This document shows positions 51,656-60,840 of a DNA stretch of 64,000 bases, piece after piece. The notes beneath the pieces are model-generated. The model had not been told where the DNA came from and searched no databases. It was given only the letters and a program-made list of their open reading frames with translations. Made by a program: the position numbers and the translations under genes. The DNA is from Acinetobacter sp. CS-2 (GTDB taxonomy: Bacteria; Pseudomonadota; Gammaproteobacteria; Pseudomonadales; Moraxellaceae), in assembly GCF_016599715.1 (NCBI RefSeq), contig NZ_CP067019.1, forward strand, positions 1,116,001 through 1,180,000, in the 5' to 3' direction. Each line of letters opens with the position of its first letter. Positions within the stretch are counted from its first letter, which is position 1.

Positions 51656-51770
51656 TGTAACTCATTGTTTAAAAATAATAGTTTCTCAAGGTACTTCCCA
51701 GGGGGCACCCCAAGCGGGGGCAAAGACCTCGCGTGGTTCAACATCTGCGTCAATTTTCAAACCGGTTTAA
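51642..51770 (+). CDS. Possible small ORF across the cos-like region
   Basis: A 42-codon frame, MVRRDVTHCLKIIVSQGTSQ at its start, overlaps the end of Rz behind GGAGG. It covers the cos-like sequence. It may be a real small gene or chance. Low confidence. Confidence 0.3.
   Translation: MVRRDVTHCLKIIVSQGTSQGAPQAGAKTSRGSTSASIFKPV
51714..51735. other. Candidate cos site
   Basis: GCGGGGGCAAAGACCTCGCG resembles the lambda cosN core (GGGCGGCGACCTCGCG) and shares GACCTCGCG exactly. It lies between the lysis genes and the Nu1-like terminase gene, where cos is expected for a lambda-type GpA terminase. It stands out as a GC-rich island in AT-rich DNA. Confidence 0.5.
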
Positions 51771-51813
51771 ACATCTATATCTCAACCATATTTGAGCTGG
51801 AACTTGTGCTTTT

Positions 51814-52317
51814 ATGTCAGTCACACAAAAGGGTCGAATCGTAAACAGGACGGGGCTTTCAGAGGTTTTTGGAGTCGCGCTCAATACGATCGATTCTTGG
51901 GTTCGCCAAGGTTGTCCAGTTGTTCAAAAGGGTGGTGGAAAAGGGCAGGAATGGCAGTTCAATACAGCTCATGTTTCAAAATGGTTGCGTGATCGAGATG
52001 TGGAAGAAGCTACTGGCGGCATTCCAGATGACATTGAGATGCTGCGGATCCGTAAGCAGAAAGCAGAAACGGAATTAGCAGAGCTGGAACTGGCCACAAA
52101 AAAAGGTGAAGTGGCATTAATTGCGGAATTTGAACGGATTCAAGCCATGGCCTTTGCTGCGATTCGTGCCAATGTCATGAACGTTCCTCAACGTGCGGTT
52201 CTGCAGTTACTGGGTGAAACGGATGAACGAGTATTCAAGGAAAAATTGAAAACTGAATTAGTCCTGGCTTTGGAAACTTCAGCTGAATCTGACTTTGAGG
52301 ATGATGAAGATGACTGA
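51814..52317 (+). CDS. Terminase small subunit, Nu1-like
   Basis: A 167-residue DNA-packaging protein. The N-terminal winged helix-turn-helix (LSEVFGVALNTIDSWVRQGCP) is Nu1-like and recognises the packaging site, followed by a helical C-terminal part that binds the large subunit. The acidic C-terminal end overlaps the start of the large subunit gene. Confidence 0.9.
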   Translation: MSVTQKGRIVNRTGLSEVFGVALNTIDSWVRQGCPVVQKGGGKGQEWQFNTAHVSKWLRDRDVEEATGGIPDDIEMLRIRKQKAETELAELELATKKGEVALIAEFERIQAMAFAAIRANVMNVPQRAVLQLLGETDERVFKEKLKTELVLALETSAESDFEDDEDD

Positions 52318-54295
52318 TTTATCCACTTTCAGTAATTTTGGTTCTGTTCTGGATGCTGTTAGACGTTCAATGCAGCACCTGATCCCGCCACCAGACATCA
52401 AGCCAAGCGAATGGGCTGAAAAGAATATTAAAATTCCGGTGGGGAATGCCATACCTGGTCCAATCAATTTTGACAATGCACCGTACCAGCGTGGCATGAT
52501 CGATGCCATTAAAGAATATGGTGTGCGCCGTATTACTTACATGACTGGTGCACAGCTGGGGAAAACCACCATTCAGCAATGTGCCACCGGTTATTTCATT
52601 GCGCATGAACCTAAATCACAAATCTTTGTCCAACCTACGCAGGGTGACGTTCAGACCTTTCTCGAAACCAAATTACGGCCGATGATCGAGGCGAATAAAT
52701 CCATTTCAGAAAAAATGGCAAAGCCGCGTAGCCGCGATGGTGTGAATAACAGCCGCATGATTTCGTATGTCGGTGGATGGCTGATGTTCAGCTGGGCAGG
52801 TTCACCAAAAACCTTGCGTTCACGTTCAGCACCGATTACGCACGCGGACGAGATCGACGGGATGGAGGCTACAGCCGAGGGCGATCCGGTCGAGTTGCTT
52901 TCACAGCGTTCAGCCACGTTTGGCGACCAGTCGCTTAGAACTGAGTCCAGTACGCCTACGGTGAAAGGTGTCAGCCGTGTTGAAACGGCATTTTTAAATG
53001 GTGACCGTCGCCGTTATTACGTGCCATGTCCACATTGTAGTGAAGCCCAGTTTTTAAAATGGGAAAATGTCACCTGGGAAGGGCGTAAATCCAGCAATAT
53101 TCAGGATGCGCGTGAAGATTTAGACCAGGAACATCATCCGGAAACCGCCGGTTATCGCTGTGAGTGTTGCGGTCAGGTCTGGACCGATGGCGAACGGATT
53201 GCCGCCATTCGTAATGCGGAAAAACTGGGACATGGTTGGAAGGCAGAAAAACCGTTCCATGGTCATATCAGTTTTCATGCACCGGAAATGCTGTCCACAT
53301 TCCGTAAAATGCGCGATATCGTGCAGTCTTATCTGGACAAGCTGGCACTGGATGATTTGCAGGTATTCGTCAACGTATCACTGGGTGAAACCTACGAGGA
53401 AAAAGGTGATAAAGCCGATCCGGAAACCTTGCAAAACCGGGCTGAAGAGTACAAATCCACGGTGCCCAATGGTGGTGTGTATCTCACCTGCGGCATCGAT
53501 ATGCAGATGGACCGTTTAGAACTGGAAATTGTCGCTTGGGGAGCAGGTGAGGAAAGCTGGTCGATTGATTACCGTGTGCTATGGGGTGATCCACTGGGTG
53601 AAGAAGTCTGGGAAGATTTAGACGATATTCTGGAAAGTACCTATCTGCATGAATCCGGTGCTCAGCTATCGATTTCAGCATCGTGTCTGGATACCGGTGG
53701 TACAGCTGGCTATACACAACGGGCCTATGAATACGTGAAAAGCCGCCGCAACCGTAAACTGTTTGCTATTAAAGGCCGTGGTGGTTGGGGTATGCCAATT
53801 GTGCAAAGCCCACAGCGTAAACAGTCGGGTAAAGACAAACGTAAAATTGACCTGTTCATTGTCGGCACGGATGAAGCCAAACTGGTAGTGATGCGTCGTT
53901 TGGATCTGGACAAACAAGGGCCGGGCTATTGTCATTTCCCGATTGAACGGGAAACAGAATGGTATCGGCAATTAACGGCTGAAAAATTGGTGACGCGCTA
54001 CATTAAAGGCCAGCCGATCCGCGAATGGCACAAGCCAGACCGGGCACGTAACGAGGGCTTGGACTGTCGTGTGTATGCGTTGGCCGCTTTGAAAATCATG
54101 CAGCCAAATTTAAAACGCATTGCGGAACGTGTGGCGATGGGTGGCGATCATATTCGTACTGTTCAATCTGATGAACCAGTGAAATCATCATCTACCATCA
54201 TTCGCAAGAAAGCGAAAGTTGCTGAAAATAACGTGGATGCAGTGCAGCCGGCTACGATCATTAAAAAGCGTAAGGTGTTCGGGAACAAGAAATGA
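52310..54295 (+). CDS. Terminase large subunit, GpA-like
   Basis: A 661-residue packaging ATPase/nuclease of the lambda gpA family. The Walker A-like GAQLGKTTIQQ is near residue 80, followed by SWAGSPKTLRSRSAP and THADEID (Walker B). A zinc site is visible (CPHCSE, CECCGQVW), and the C-terminal nuclease domain includes CGIDMQMDRLE, LDTGG and NEGLDCRVYALAAL. ATG 52310 overlaps the small-subunit stop. GpA-type terminases cut at cos sites. Confidence 0.96.
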   Translation: MTDLSTFSNFGSVLDAVRRSMQHLIPPPDIKPSEWAEKNIKIPVGNAIPGPINFDNAPYQRGMIDAIKEYGVRRITYMTGAQLGKTTIQQCATGYFIAHEPKSQIFVQPTQGDVQTFLETKLRPMIEANKSISEKMAKPRSRDGVNNSRMISYVGGWLMFSWAGSPKTLRSRSAPITHADEIDGMEATAEGDPVELLSQRSATFGDQSLRTESSTPTVKGVSRVETAFLNGDRRRYYVPCPHCSEAQFLKWENVTWEGRKSSNIQDAREDLDQEHHPETAGYRCECCGQVWTDGERIAAIRNAEKLGHGWKAEKPFHGHISFHAPEMLSTFRKMRDIVQSYLDKLALDDLQVFVNVSLGETYEEKGDKADPETLQNRAEEYKSTVPNGGVYLTCGIDMQMDRLELEIVAWGAGEESWSIDYRVLWGDPLGEEVWEDLDDILESTYLHESGAQLSISASCLDTGGTAGYTQRAYEYVKSRRNRKLFAIKGRGGWGMPIVQSPQRKQSGKDKRKIDLFIVGTDEAKLVVMRRLDLDKQGPGYCHFPIERETEWYRQLTAEKLVTRYIKGQPIREWHKPDRARNEGLDCRVYALAALKIMQPNLKRIAERVAMGGDHIRTVQSDEPVKSSSTIIRKKAKVAENNVDAVQPATIIKKRKVFGNKK

Positions 54296-54313
54296 GTGCG
54301 AATCTTTATTGTT

Positions 54314-54355
54314 AAAAAAGCACCTTATTGGGGTCAGATCATTATGGTGCTTTTT
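54314..54355. terminator. Terminator at the end of the terminase gene and the antisense cassette
   Basis: AAAAAAGCACC and GGTGCTTTTT arms flank a long loop. It lies between the rightward terminase gene and the convergent leftward cassette. Confidence 0.7.
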
Positions 54356-54950
54356 CTTCATCTATTGCTAATACTCTTCTTATTTCAGATCTAAAGTCAT
54401 CTCTCAGTGTACGGAATTCAGCATCTTTTTGAATACCCTCTTCACTAAGTTTGTTTGCGGTATCAATATCACCTTGGATAGCTTTTACCTCAGCCTGTTT
54501 GAATTTATCCAGCGTATAGCTAGAAAAACCGAATCCAATTATATGCAATATTTTCTCCTCGAGTTTCTTAGGTATAAATATTGCGTTCTCATAAAAAGCC
54601 GTTTTAAAGTCATCTAAGACTGTACTTGGATTAATTTGTTGTTGATCAAGCCTAGATGGGTTCCGTCTTTGATGAATAGAAGATTCATAATCTAATAATA
54701 ATGAATAGAGCTTCTTTAAAGCGTCAACTTGTTCCTGGTAAACGCCTGAATATGCGATATGTAACCTGGAATTTTGATGACTTAATTGACTTTTTAACAA
54801 TTCTACGTCTGTGTTTAGTTTTGCTTGTAAATTAAGCTCATCCTTACGGATATACTTATCTAATAATTTAGTTAAGAGAAGTGTTAATGCTGTAGAACTA
54901 CCAATTACATGATAGTTTTCAGCAAGAAAGGTTAAGATGCTCATTAGCAT
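54342..54950 (-). CDS. Membrane-anchored coiled-coil protein of an antisense cassette
   Basis: A 202-residue protein with one N-terminal membrane helix (about 12-28), then a long coiled-coil and helical region (KLNTDVELLKSQLSHQNSRL). No family known to me. It is the second gene of a leftward two-gene unit, 3 bases behind the Arc-like gene, inserted among late genes on the opposite strand. Likely lysogen-expressed. Possible roles are superinfection exclusion, abortive infection or a toxin part. None is shown. Confidence 0.7.
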   Translation of the reverse strand: MLMSILTFLAENYHVIGSSTALTLLLTKLLDKYIRKDELNLQAKLNTDVELLKSQLSHQNSRLHIAYSGVYQEQVDALKKLYSLLLDYESSIHQRRNPSRLDQQQINPSTVLDDFKTAFYENAIFIPKKLEEKILHIIGFGFSSYTLDKFKQAEVKAIQGDIDTANKLSEEGIQKDAEFRTLRDDFRSEIRRVLAIDEEKAP

Positions 54951-54953
54951 TTT

Positions 54954-55310
54954 TTACTTCCTACGCGCATCTTGACTAGCAGGAATTGAATACCAATAAC
55001 GGATTTTGTAACCGTCATTAAGTGTTTCCACGTTGATCAGATCATATTCAGGATTTTCATAAAATAAATCTGAAATACACTTCATGATGTAGTCTTGCTG
55101 TTCTCGTAGAGAAACTTCTTTAATGTTATCTACGCAATTCATATCATTAAAAAAAATTGAGCGGCCAGAGTTGGTTTCACTTTTTAATGATTTCTCAAGG
55201 ATACTTACAATTTCACCATTCATGGTTCTATGGTTGAGTTTTGCTCTGCCTTCAATAATTGATTTCAAATCTTGGGGAAGTCTAATTTTTAGTTGAGCAT
55301 CTTCAGTCAT
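54954..55310 (-). CDS. Arc-like ribbon-helix-helix regulator
   Basis: A 118-residue protein. Residues 1-46 (AQLKIRLPQDLKSIIEGRAKLNHRTMNGEIVSILEKSL) form an Arc-like ribbon-helix-helix domain. The remaining 70 residues are a separate domain (DYIMKCISDLF, YDLINVETLNDGYKIRYWYS) with no known family. A perfect inverted repeat lies 49 bases upstream and is the likely operator, so the operon may be self-regulated. Confidence 0.8.
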   Translation of the reverse strand: MTEDAQLKIRLPQDLKSIIEGRAKLNHRTMNGEIVSILEKSLKSETNSGRSIFFNDMNCVDNIKEVSLREQQDYIMKCISDLFYENPEYDLINVETLNDGYKIRYWYSIPASQDARRK

Positions 55311-55358
55311 TTTTTTCTACCTAGTTAAAATTGGTAAATTTAAAATAACAGATAATAA

Positions 55359-55379
55359 AATAAACCACAATGGTTTATT
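55359..55379. promoter_or_regulatory. Candidate Arc-like operator
   Basis: Perfect 9-base arms AATAAACCA and TGGTTTATT flank CAA. It lies just upstream of the leftward Arc-like gene and is the only strong dyad in this region. Confidence 0.6.
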
Positions 55380-55535
55380 TTTGGATCAAATATGATTTTT
55401 ATTTAACCTTTATTCATGGTTTTTCCTGATACATTTACGTTCAAGGTACAGTCATGAAAAACTGAATAATGAAAAAAACCCGCTGATTATCGAAGATTGA
55501 CGCTAGAAAAAGCGCATTTTCGGTAATCATTCTTC

Positions 55536-56081
55536 ATGAGTTATGTACGATTCCCCACAAAAATTACGGCAGGTGTGACGTTTAAGCATAGCTTTAACTT
55601 AACCGCATATCCTGCAACGGGTGGCTGGTCACTGGTGGTTTATCTGCGTGGTGCCACGAGCATAAACATGCAATCCACTGCCGATGGCAACCAGCATCTC
55701 TTCAATATTTCCGCTGAAACCACAAAAACCTACCAGGCCGGGCATTACGGCTATTCATTACGTGCCATCAATATTTCCGGTGAAGTTGAAGAACTGGACA
55801 GTGGTGTGCTGGAAATTATTGCCGATTTATCTGCGATTAACACCAGTACAGACCTGCGCAGCCATGCACAGAAAACACTGGCCGCACTGGAAGCGGTGAT
55901 CGAGGGGCGTGCGTCACTGGATCAGGAACGTTACCGCATCAATAACCGTGAACTGTACCGGACACCCTTAGAAACTTTACTGAAATTGCGCTCTTTATAC
56001 CGTGCCGAAGTCGCACGTGAACAAGCCAAGGCCAAAGGCAAAAGCCTGTTTGGTCAAGTTGTCCGTGTGACGTTGGAGTAA
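55536..56081 (+). CDS. Phage head module protein, unknown function (before portal)
   Basis: A 181-residue protein. The first 95 residues look like an all-beta domain (YVRFPTKITAGVTFKHSFNL, WSLVVYL). The C-terminal 60 residues are helical (RYRINNRELYRTPLETLLKLRSLYRAEVARE) and resemble a gpW-type head-tail joining segment. It lies directly before the portal gene, where lambda W is found. Role inferred. Confidence 0.65.
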   Translation: MSYVRFPTKITAGVTFKHSFNLTAYPATGGWSLVVYLRGATSINMQSTADGNQHLFNISAETTKTYQAGHYGYSLRAINISGEVEELDSGVLEIIADLSAINTSTDLRSHAQKTLAALEAVIEGRASLDQERYRINNRELYRTPLETLLKLRSLYRAEVAREQAKAKGKSLFGQVVRVTLE

Positions 56082-56087
56082 GTGCGT

Positions 56088-57650
56088 ATGTTTAGTTTTA
56101 AAAGCCAGATTCCTGATGTTCCGCATGTTACCCAGATTGAAAATGCGGCGATTGAGTCAGTAAACAAGGGTCGTCGTCTTTACCGTAATGCAGTACGCAT
56201 GTTTAAGGCCGGTGTTAGTAATCGTTTAACTAGCAATTGGCCATCTACACCGATGACTGCCGATCTGATCATTGAGCGTTATCAGCGTACGCTTGTTGCT
56301 CGTAGCCGTGAACAATGCACAAACAATGATTATGGCAAGCAATACCTGCGTTTAACCCATCAGAATATTGTTGGTCCGCAAGGCGTGACACTTCAGGCAC
56401 AGATCAGAACAGCAGCTGGTAAGTTGGACAATAAAGCCTGTGATGCTATTGAAATAGCCTGGGAGCAATGGAGCAAAAAACAGAACTGTGATATTCAAGG
56501 CAAGAAGTCATGGCGCTCCATTCAGCGTTCATGTGTGATTTCAGCAGCCAAGGATGGTGAATTTTTTGCCCGGATTATTCGTGGTGATGATGCAGGGCCA
56601 TTGGGGTTTTCAATTCAGTTGATTGATGCCCAGCGTTGCCCAGTGAGTTATAGCGCAAATTTACGAGATGGCTATTTCATCCGACAGGGTATTAAGTTCA
56701 ACAAATATGGCCGCCCAGTGTCTTATTTTTTTGATGCAGACACTGAAGAAGAAACCCAATATCGACACGGCAGTGGCAACTATATCGAAGTGCCAGCTGA
56801 TCAGATCATTCATGGTTATTTGGAAGAAATTATCGGACAGAAACGTGGCTTGCCCTGGACTGCAACCAGCCTGTTCCGCATGCGTCAGTTGTCCGAGTTT
56901 GAAGATTCAGCACTTATTAATGCGCGTACATCAGCAAACAAGATGGGCTTTATCCAGTGGAAGGATGGGCATGGGCCTGAGTTTGATTCAGAGGAAGATG
57001 AAATTCTGATTGAATCACAGGCCGGTGAATTTCCTGTACTGCCACAAGGTGCTGAACTGAAAGAATGGTCACCCAACTATCCGACCGGTGAATTTCTGCC
57101 ATTTCACAAAACCATGTTGCGCTCGATGGCCGCTGGTATGGGCGTGCTTTATAACAATCTGGCCTCTGATCTGGAAGGTGTGAACTTCAGTTCGATCCGT
57201 CAGGGTACATTGGATGAGCGTGAACACTGGAAAGAGTTACAGCAATGGCTGATCGAATCGCTAGTTGAGCCGGTTTATAACGCATGGCTTGAGTACGCAT
57301 TACTTCGTGGTCAGATTTCAAAAGGAAATTTGCCACTTAAAGCAGTTGATATTGATCGTTACAGAGCAGTGTCATGGCAGCCGCGGCGCTGGCAATGGAT
57401 TGATCCATCCAGTGATGTTGCTGCTGCTGAAAAATCCAAAAATAACATGCTGACTTCACCAGGTGCCATCATCCGTGAACAGGGCAAAGACCCACAAACC
57501 GTATGGGCTGAAATTGCTCGTGATACTCGCGCCATGATTGATGAACTGGTGGGTCAGGGCATTTCACAGGAAGTTGCAGAAGAAATGGTACTGGCCAGCA
57601 TGGGCCGTAAACAAACAGGCGCTGTAGGTCGTCCAAAAGAGGGTATGTAA
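56088..57650 (+). CDS. Portal protein, lambda gpB-like
   Basis: A 520-residue head portal of the lambda family. FKAGVSNRLTSNWP, ARSREQCTNNDYGKQYL, QRCPVSY, HGYLEEIIGQKRGLPW and GVNFSSIRQGTLDERE are typical. It forms the dodecameric DNA gate at one vertex of the head. The ATG is preferred over a GTG two codons upstream because of the distance to GGAG. The stop overlaps the capsid gene start (TAATG). Confidence 0.95.
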   Translation: MFSFKSQIPDVPHVTQIENAAIESVNKGRRLYRNAVRMFKAGVSNRLTSNWPSTPMTADLIIERYQRTLVARSREQCTNNDYGKQYLRLTHQNIVGPQGVTLQAQIRTAAGKLDNKACDAIEIAWEQWSKKQNCDIQGKKSWRSIQRSCVISAAKDGEFFARIIRGDDAGPLGFSIQLIDAQRCPVSYSANLRDGYFIRQGIKFNKYGRPVSYFFDADTEEETQYRHGSGNYIEVPADQIIHGYLEEIIGQKRGLPWTATSLFRMRQLSEFEDSALINARTSANKMGFIQWKDGHGPEFDSEEDEILIESQAGEFPVLPQGAELKEWSPNYPTGEFLPFHKTMLRSMAAGMGVLYNNLASDLEGVNFSSIRQGTLDEREHWKELQQWLIESLVEPVYNAWLEYALLRGQISKGNLPLKAVDIDRYRAVSWQPRRWQWIDPSSDVAAAEKSKNNMLTSPGAIIREQGKDPQTVWAEIARDTRAMIDELVGQGISQEVAEEMVLASMGRKQTGAVGRPKEGM

Positions 57651-59635
57651 TGCGTACAAATCGAGTGAATTTTGCAATGGCATTAGCGGGCATGAGCTTT
57701 ACCCGTGAAGCCTCACAGGCACAGCTGCCAGAATTTAACAAGGAAGCCTTAACCCGCTCATTCATTTTTGAGCGTGCGTCCGTGGATGAGGATAAACGCA
57801 CGGTTGAGCTGTCCTTTTCCAGTGAAGTAGAAGTGGAGCGCTGGTTTGGTTATGAGGTTTTGGACCATTCATCTGGCGCCATGCGGATGGATCGCATCAT
57901 TGGCGGTTCGTTGCTGATCAATCATGACTGGGATGATCAGGTTGGGGTAGTGGAATCTGTTCGTGTAGATGCCGACAAGAAAGGACGCGCCGTGGTACGT
58001 TTTGGCCGTTCATCCCGTGCTGAAGAAATCTTCCAGGATGTCAAAGACGGTATCCGTAAGCAGGTATCGGTAGGTTACCGCGTACTTGGGGCGAAACTAA
58101 AAGAAACCCGTGAAGATGACGATGTGTATCTGATCACCGACTGGGAGCCTTACGAGATTTCACTGGTGTCTGTACCTGCTGACATCACTGTCGGTGTGGG
58201 GCGTTCCGGTGAAAAACTGAATAATGAAAAACCGCTGGTCAATGCTGAAAATGAAACTAAAGCAGCTACTCCAGCGAAACAGCAAAGAGCACTCAATATG
58301 AAGTTTGAATATTTTACCGATGCGAATGGCAACTACTGCCGCCAGCAAGTCAACGAAAATGGTGAGCGTTTCGGCCAGATCGAAATCGTGCGTGCAGCAG
58401 ATGATACAGCGCAACGTGGTGCCGAAACTGAACGTAAACGTGTTGCTGAATTGATGCAACTGGGTGAGCGTTTCGGTGCTTCTGATCTGGTACGTCAGTA
58501 CATTGATGATAACAAAACCCCTGCTGAATTGCAGACTGCCATTTTAGAGCGTCAGCACGGTAAACAAGGCAAACCCATTACTGAAAAACCAAAAGTACAA
58601 AATGCCAATATTGGCATGACTGGTGATGAAGTTCGCCGTTTCTCATTGATGCGTGCTGTGCGTGCCATGTTACCCGGTGCAACTCAGGCAGATATTGAAG
58701 CAGCAGCATTTGAGCGTGAATGCTCTGAAGCAGCAGCACAAGCCTATGGTCGTAGTGCACAAGGCATCATGGTTCCTGCGGACGTTTTAAGCCGTGCATT
58801 TGAAATCGGTGGAAATACATCTGGTGCAACTTTGGTGGGTACAGATCATCGTTCTGATCTGTTTATTGACCTGTTACGTAAGCGCACAACATTACTTCAA
58901 CTGGGTTACATGATGAATGGCCTTGTGGGTGATGTGGATATTCCTAAACAAACTGGTGGTGCAACCGCTTACTGGGTGGGTGAAGGCGAAGCGTCAACCG
59001 GTTCACAACCATCAGTCGGTCAACGTAAATTGTCACCACATACTGTTGCTGCTTACACCGACATTACCCGTAAATTGCTGCAACAAGGCACTCCAGATGC
59101 TGAAAATCTAGTTTGGAATGACTTAAACAAAGCGATTGCATTGGAACTTGACCGTGCTGGTTATTACGGTACTGGTTTAAATAACCAACCTACTGGTTTG
59201 AAAAATATTTCGGGCATCAATGCAGTGAACTTTGCTGCAACCGATCCGACATTTGCTGAACTGGTGAGTATGGAAACTGCCGTGGCTGCCGACAATGCCG
59301 AAGTGGATCGCATGGCCTATGTTGTGAATGCAACCACACGTGGTGCATTGAAAACTACAGCAAAATTCGGTTCAGGCACAGAAGCAACTATCTGGGAACA
59401 AGGCAATACTGTCAATGGTTACCGTACTGAAGTAACCAACCAGATCGCTGCTGGTGATGTGTTCTTCGGTAATTTCGCTGATCTGATCATCGGTTTGTGG
59501 GGTGGTTTGGATATTACTGTTGATCCGTATGCACTGAGCACATCTGGTGGCTTGCGTATCGTTGCATTCCAGGACGTAGATTTTGCTCTGCGTAACAATG
59601 AATCTATTTGCTACGGTGTGAAACCTGCCATCTAA
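57650..59635 (+). CDS. Prohead protease fused to major capsid protein
   Basis: A 661-residue fusion. The N-terminal 180 residues are a U35-type prohead protease (FSSEVEVERWFGYEVLDHSS, INHDWDDQVGVVESV with the catalytic His, KQVSVGYRV with the Ser). A scaffold-like helical part follows (200-330), then an HK97-fold capsid (HRSDLFIDLLRKRTTLLQLGY, DIPKQTGGATAYWVGE, AGYYGTGLNNQPTGL). The protease would process the capsid domain from the same chain. Confidence 0.9.
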   Translation: MRTNRVNFAMALAGMSFTREASQAQLPEFNKEALTRSFIFERASVDEDKRTVELSFSSEVEVERWFGYEVLDHSSGAMRMDRIIGGSLLINHDWDDQVGVVESVRVDADKKGRAVVRFGRSSRAEEIFQDVKDGIRKQVSVGYRVLGAKLKETREDDDVYLITDWEPYEISLVSVPADITVGVGRSGEKLNNEKPLVNAENETKAATPAKQQRALNMKFEYFTDANGNYCRQQVNENGERFGQIEIVRAADDTAQRGAETERKRVAELMQLGERFGASDLVRQYIDDNKTPAELQTAILERQHGKQGKPITEKPKVQNANIGMTGDEVRRFSLMRAVRAMLPGATQADIEAAAFERECSEAAAQAYGRSAQGIMVPADVLSRAFEIGGNTSGATLVGTDHRSDLFIDLLRKRTTLLQLGYMMNGLVGDVDIPKQTGGATAYWVGEGEASTGSQPSVGQRKLSPHTVAAYTDITRKLLQQGTPDAENLVWNDLNKAIALELDRAGYYGTGLNNQPTGLKNISGINAVNFAATDPTFAELVSMETAVAADNAEVDRMAYVVNATTRGALKTTAKFGSGTEATIWEQGNTVNGYRTEVTNQIAAGDVFFGNFADLIIGLWGGLDITVDPYALSTSGGLRIVAFQDVDFALRNNESICYGVKPAI

Positions 59636-59694
59636 TAGCTAAAGGACAAGCCACATCACGTGGCTTGTTTTAACTCATAATTTTGGTGATGAAT

Positions 59695-59997
59695 ATGTCA
59701 AAAGTAGTTATTGCACTGACTTCAGCGATTGTGATTAGTGGTGTGATCCGTAAAGCCGGTGAAGAAGTAGAAGTCACTCAGGAATTTGCACGAGAGTTGT
59801 TGCACCGTGGCCGTGGCACATTGGTCCAGGTGGATGCCGTTCAGGATGATGAACATGAGGAAACCATTGATTTATCCAAAATGAAAAAGGATGAACTGGT
59901 GGCCTTGGCGGCTGAATACCAGATCGAGAATCCGGCCTCTTTTACCAAAGAACAGCTGATTGAAAAGATTTCTGCTGCTGCACACGAGGCTGACTAA
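59695..59997 (+). CDS. Small head protein with HeH/LEM-like C-terminus
   Basis: A 100-residue protein. The N-terminal half is beta-rich, and the C-terminal half (IDLSKMKKDELVALAAEYQI) is a HeH/LEM-type helix-extended-loop domain often seen in head-completion proteins. ATG 59695 is preferred over nearby ATG and GTG codons because of its distance from GGTG. Role inferred from position between capsid and head-tail genes. Confidence 0.75.
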   Translation: MSKVVIALTSAIVISGVIRKAGEEVEVTQEFARELLHRGRGTLVQVDAVQDDEHEETIDLSKMKKDELVALAAEYQIENPASFTKEQLIEKISAAAHEAD

Positions 59998-60335
59998 TGC
60001 CTGCGCCAAGTTGGGAAAATCTGGATGTTTTTCTGCAGACGGATGCTGCTGGCGGTTTTGCGATTTCCGCCACGGTTGAGTTTGCCAATGGATCAGCAAG
60101 CCGGAACATTACCGGTATCTTTGATGAGCCGTATCTGAATGCCCAGCTTGGAGAATATGAGGTTGACGATGCTCAGCCTCGCTTTACCTGTAAAGAAATA
60201 GATGCCGTTGGAATCAAACGCCAAGATACTTTAATGCTGGGTGATGGTCGACGGTTTTTTATCATGTCTTATCCTCAGCCAGATGGCACCGGCATGTCGA
60301 TGCTGAAACTTGAGGTACTAGATGATTCAACTTGA
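59997..60335 (+). CDS. Head-tail attachment protein, lambda FII-like
   Basis: A 112-residue protein with DVFLQTDAAGGFAIS, GIFDEPYLNAQLGEYEV and GDGRRFFIMSY. The pattern matches the FII/Gifsy-2 phage attachment family that joins head and tail. It overlaps the preceding stop by one base and the next gene by 14 bases. Confidence 0.8.
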   Translation: MPAPSWENLDVFLQTDAAGGFAISATVEFANGSASRNITGIFDEPYLNAQLGEYEVDDAQPRFTCKEIDAVGIKRQDTLMLGDGRRFFIMSYPQPDGTGMSMLKLEVLDDST

Positions 60336-60840
60336 TATTCGTGCCGAAGGGATTCAGGCCATTGTTGATGAACTGGAACCTACTGAAAAACAGGCACAAG
60401 CTGCTTTAAGGCGAACCCTTAGCCGCATGGCGAAATGGTTACAGACTCGTACTGCACGTGGTTTAAGTAAAGAACTGGAAATGCCGCAAAGGATTATCCG
60501 CCGCCGCCTCAAAAAAAGCTCGATTGTGAAAACCAGTGCAGGATTTTCTATCCGTTTGTTCTACGGTTTGAATGATGTGGCGCTGATCCATCTGGGTGCC
60601 AGACAGACCAAACGTGGTGTATCTGCCGGCAAGCGCCGTGTCGATGGTGCGTTTATCAGTAAAACCAAGCATCAAGTCTTCAAACGTGTCGGAAAGGCAC
60701 GCCTACCTATCGAAAAACAGGCCGAAACCATCAAGGCCAAAGCAGACAGCTATCTGGAAGGTGCTGAATTTAATTCAGTCGATTTTCACGCGCAGTTTTT
60801 TAAGACATTGGAGCATGAATTGAAATGGCAAATGCGTTAG
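60322..60840 (+). CDS. Minor tail protein Z-like
   Basis: A 172-residue basic protein with LRRTLSRMAKWLQTRTARGLSKE, RLKKSS and LGARQTKRGVS, which match the lambda tail protein Z group. The family completes the tail end that joins the head. Overlaps on both sides indicate coupling. Confidence 0.8.
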   Translation: MIQLDIRAEGIQAIVDELEPTEKQAQAALRRTLSRMAKWLQTRTARGLSKELEMPQRIIRRRLKKSSIVKTSAGFSIRLFYGLNDVALIHLGARQTKRGVSAGKRRVDGAFISKTKHQVFKRVGKARLPIEKQAETIKAKADSYLEGAEFNSVDFHAQFFKTLEHELKWQMR

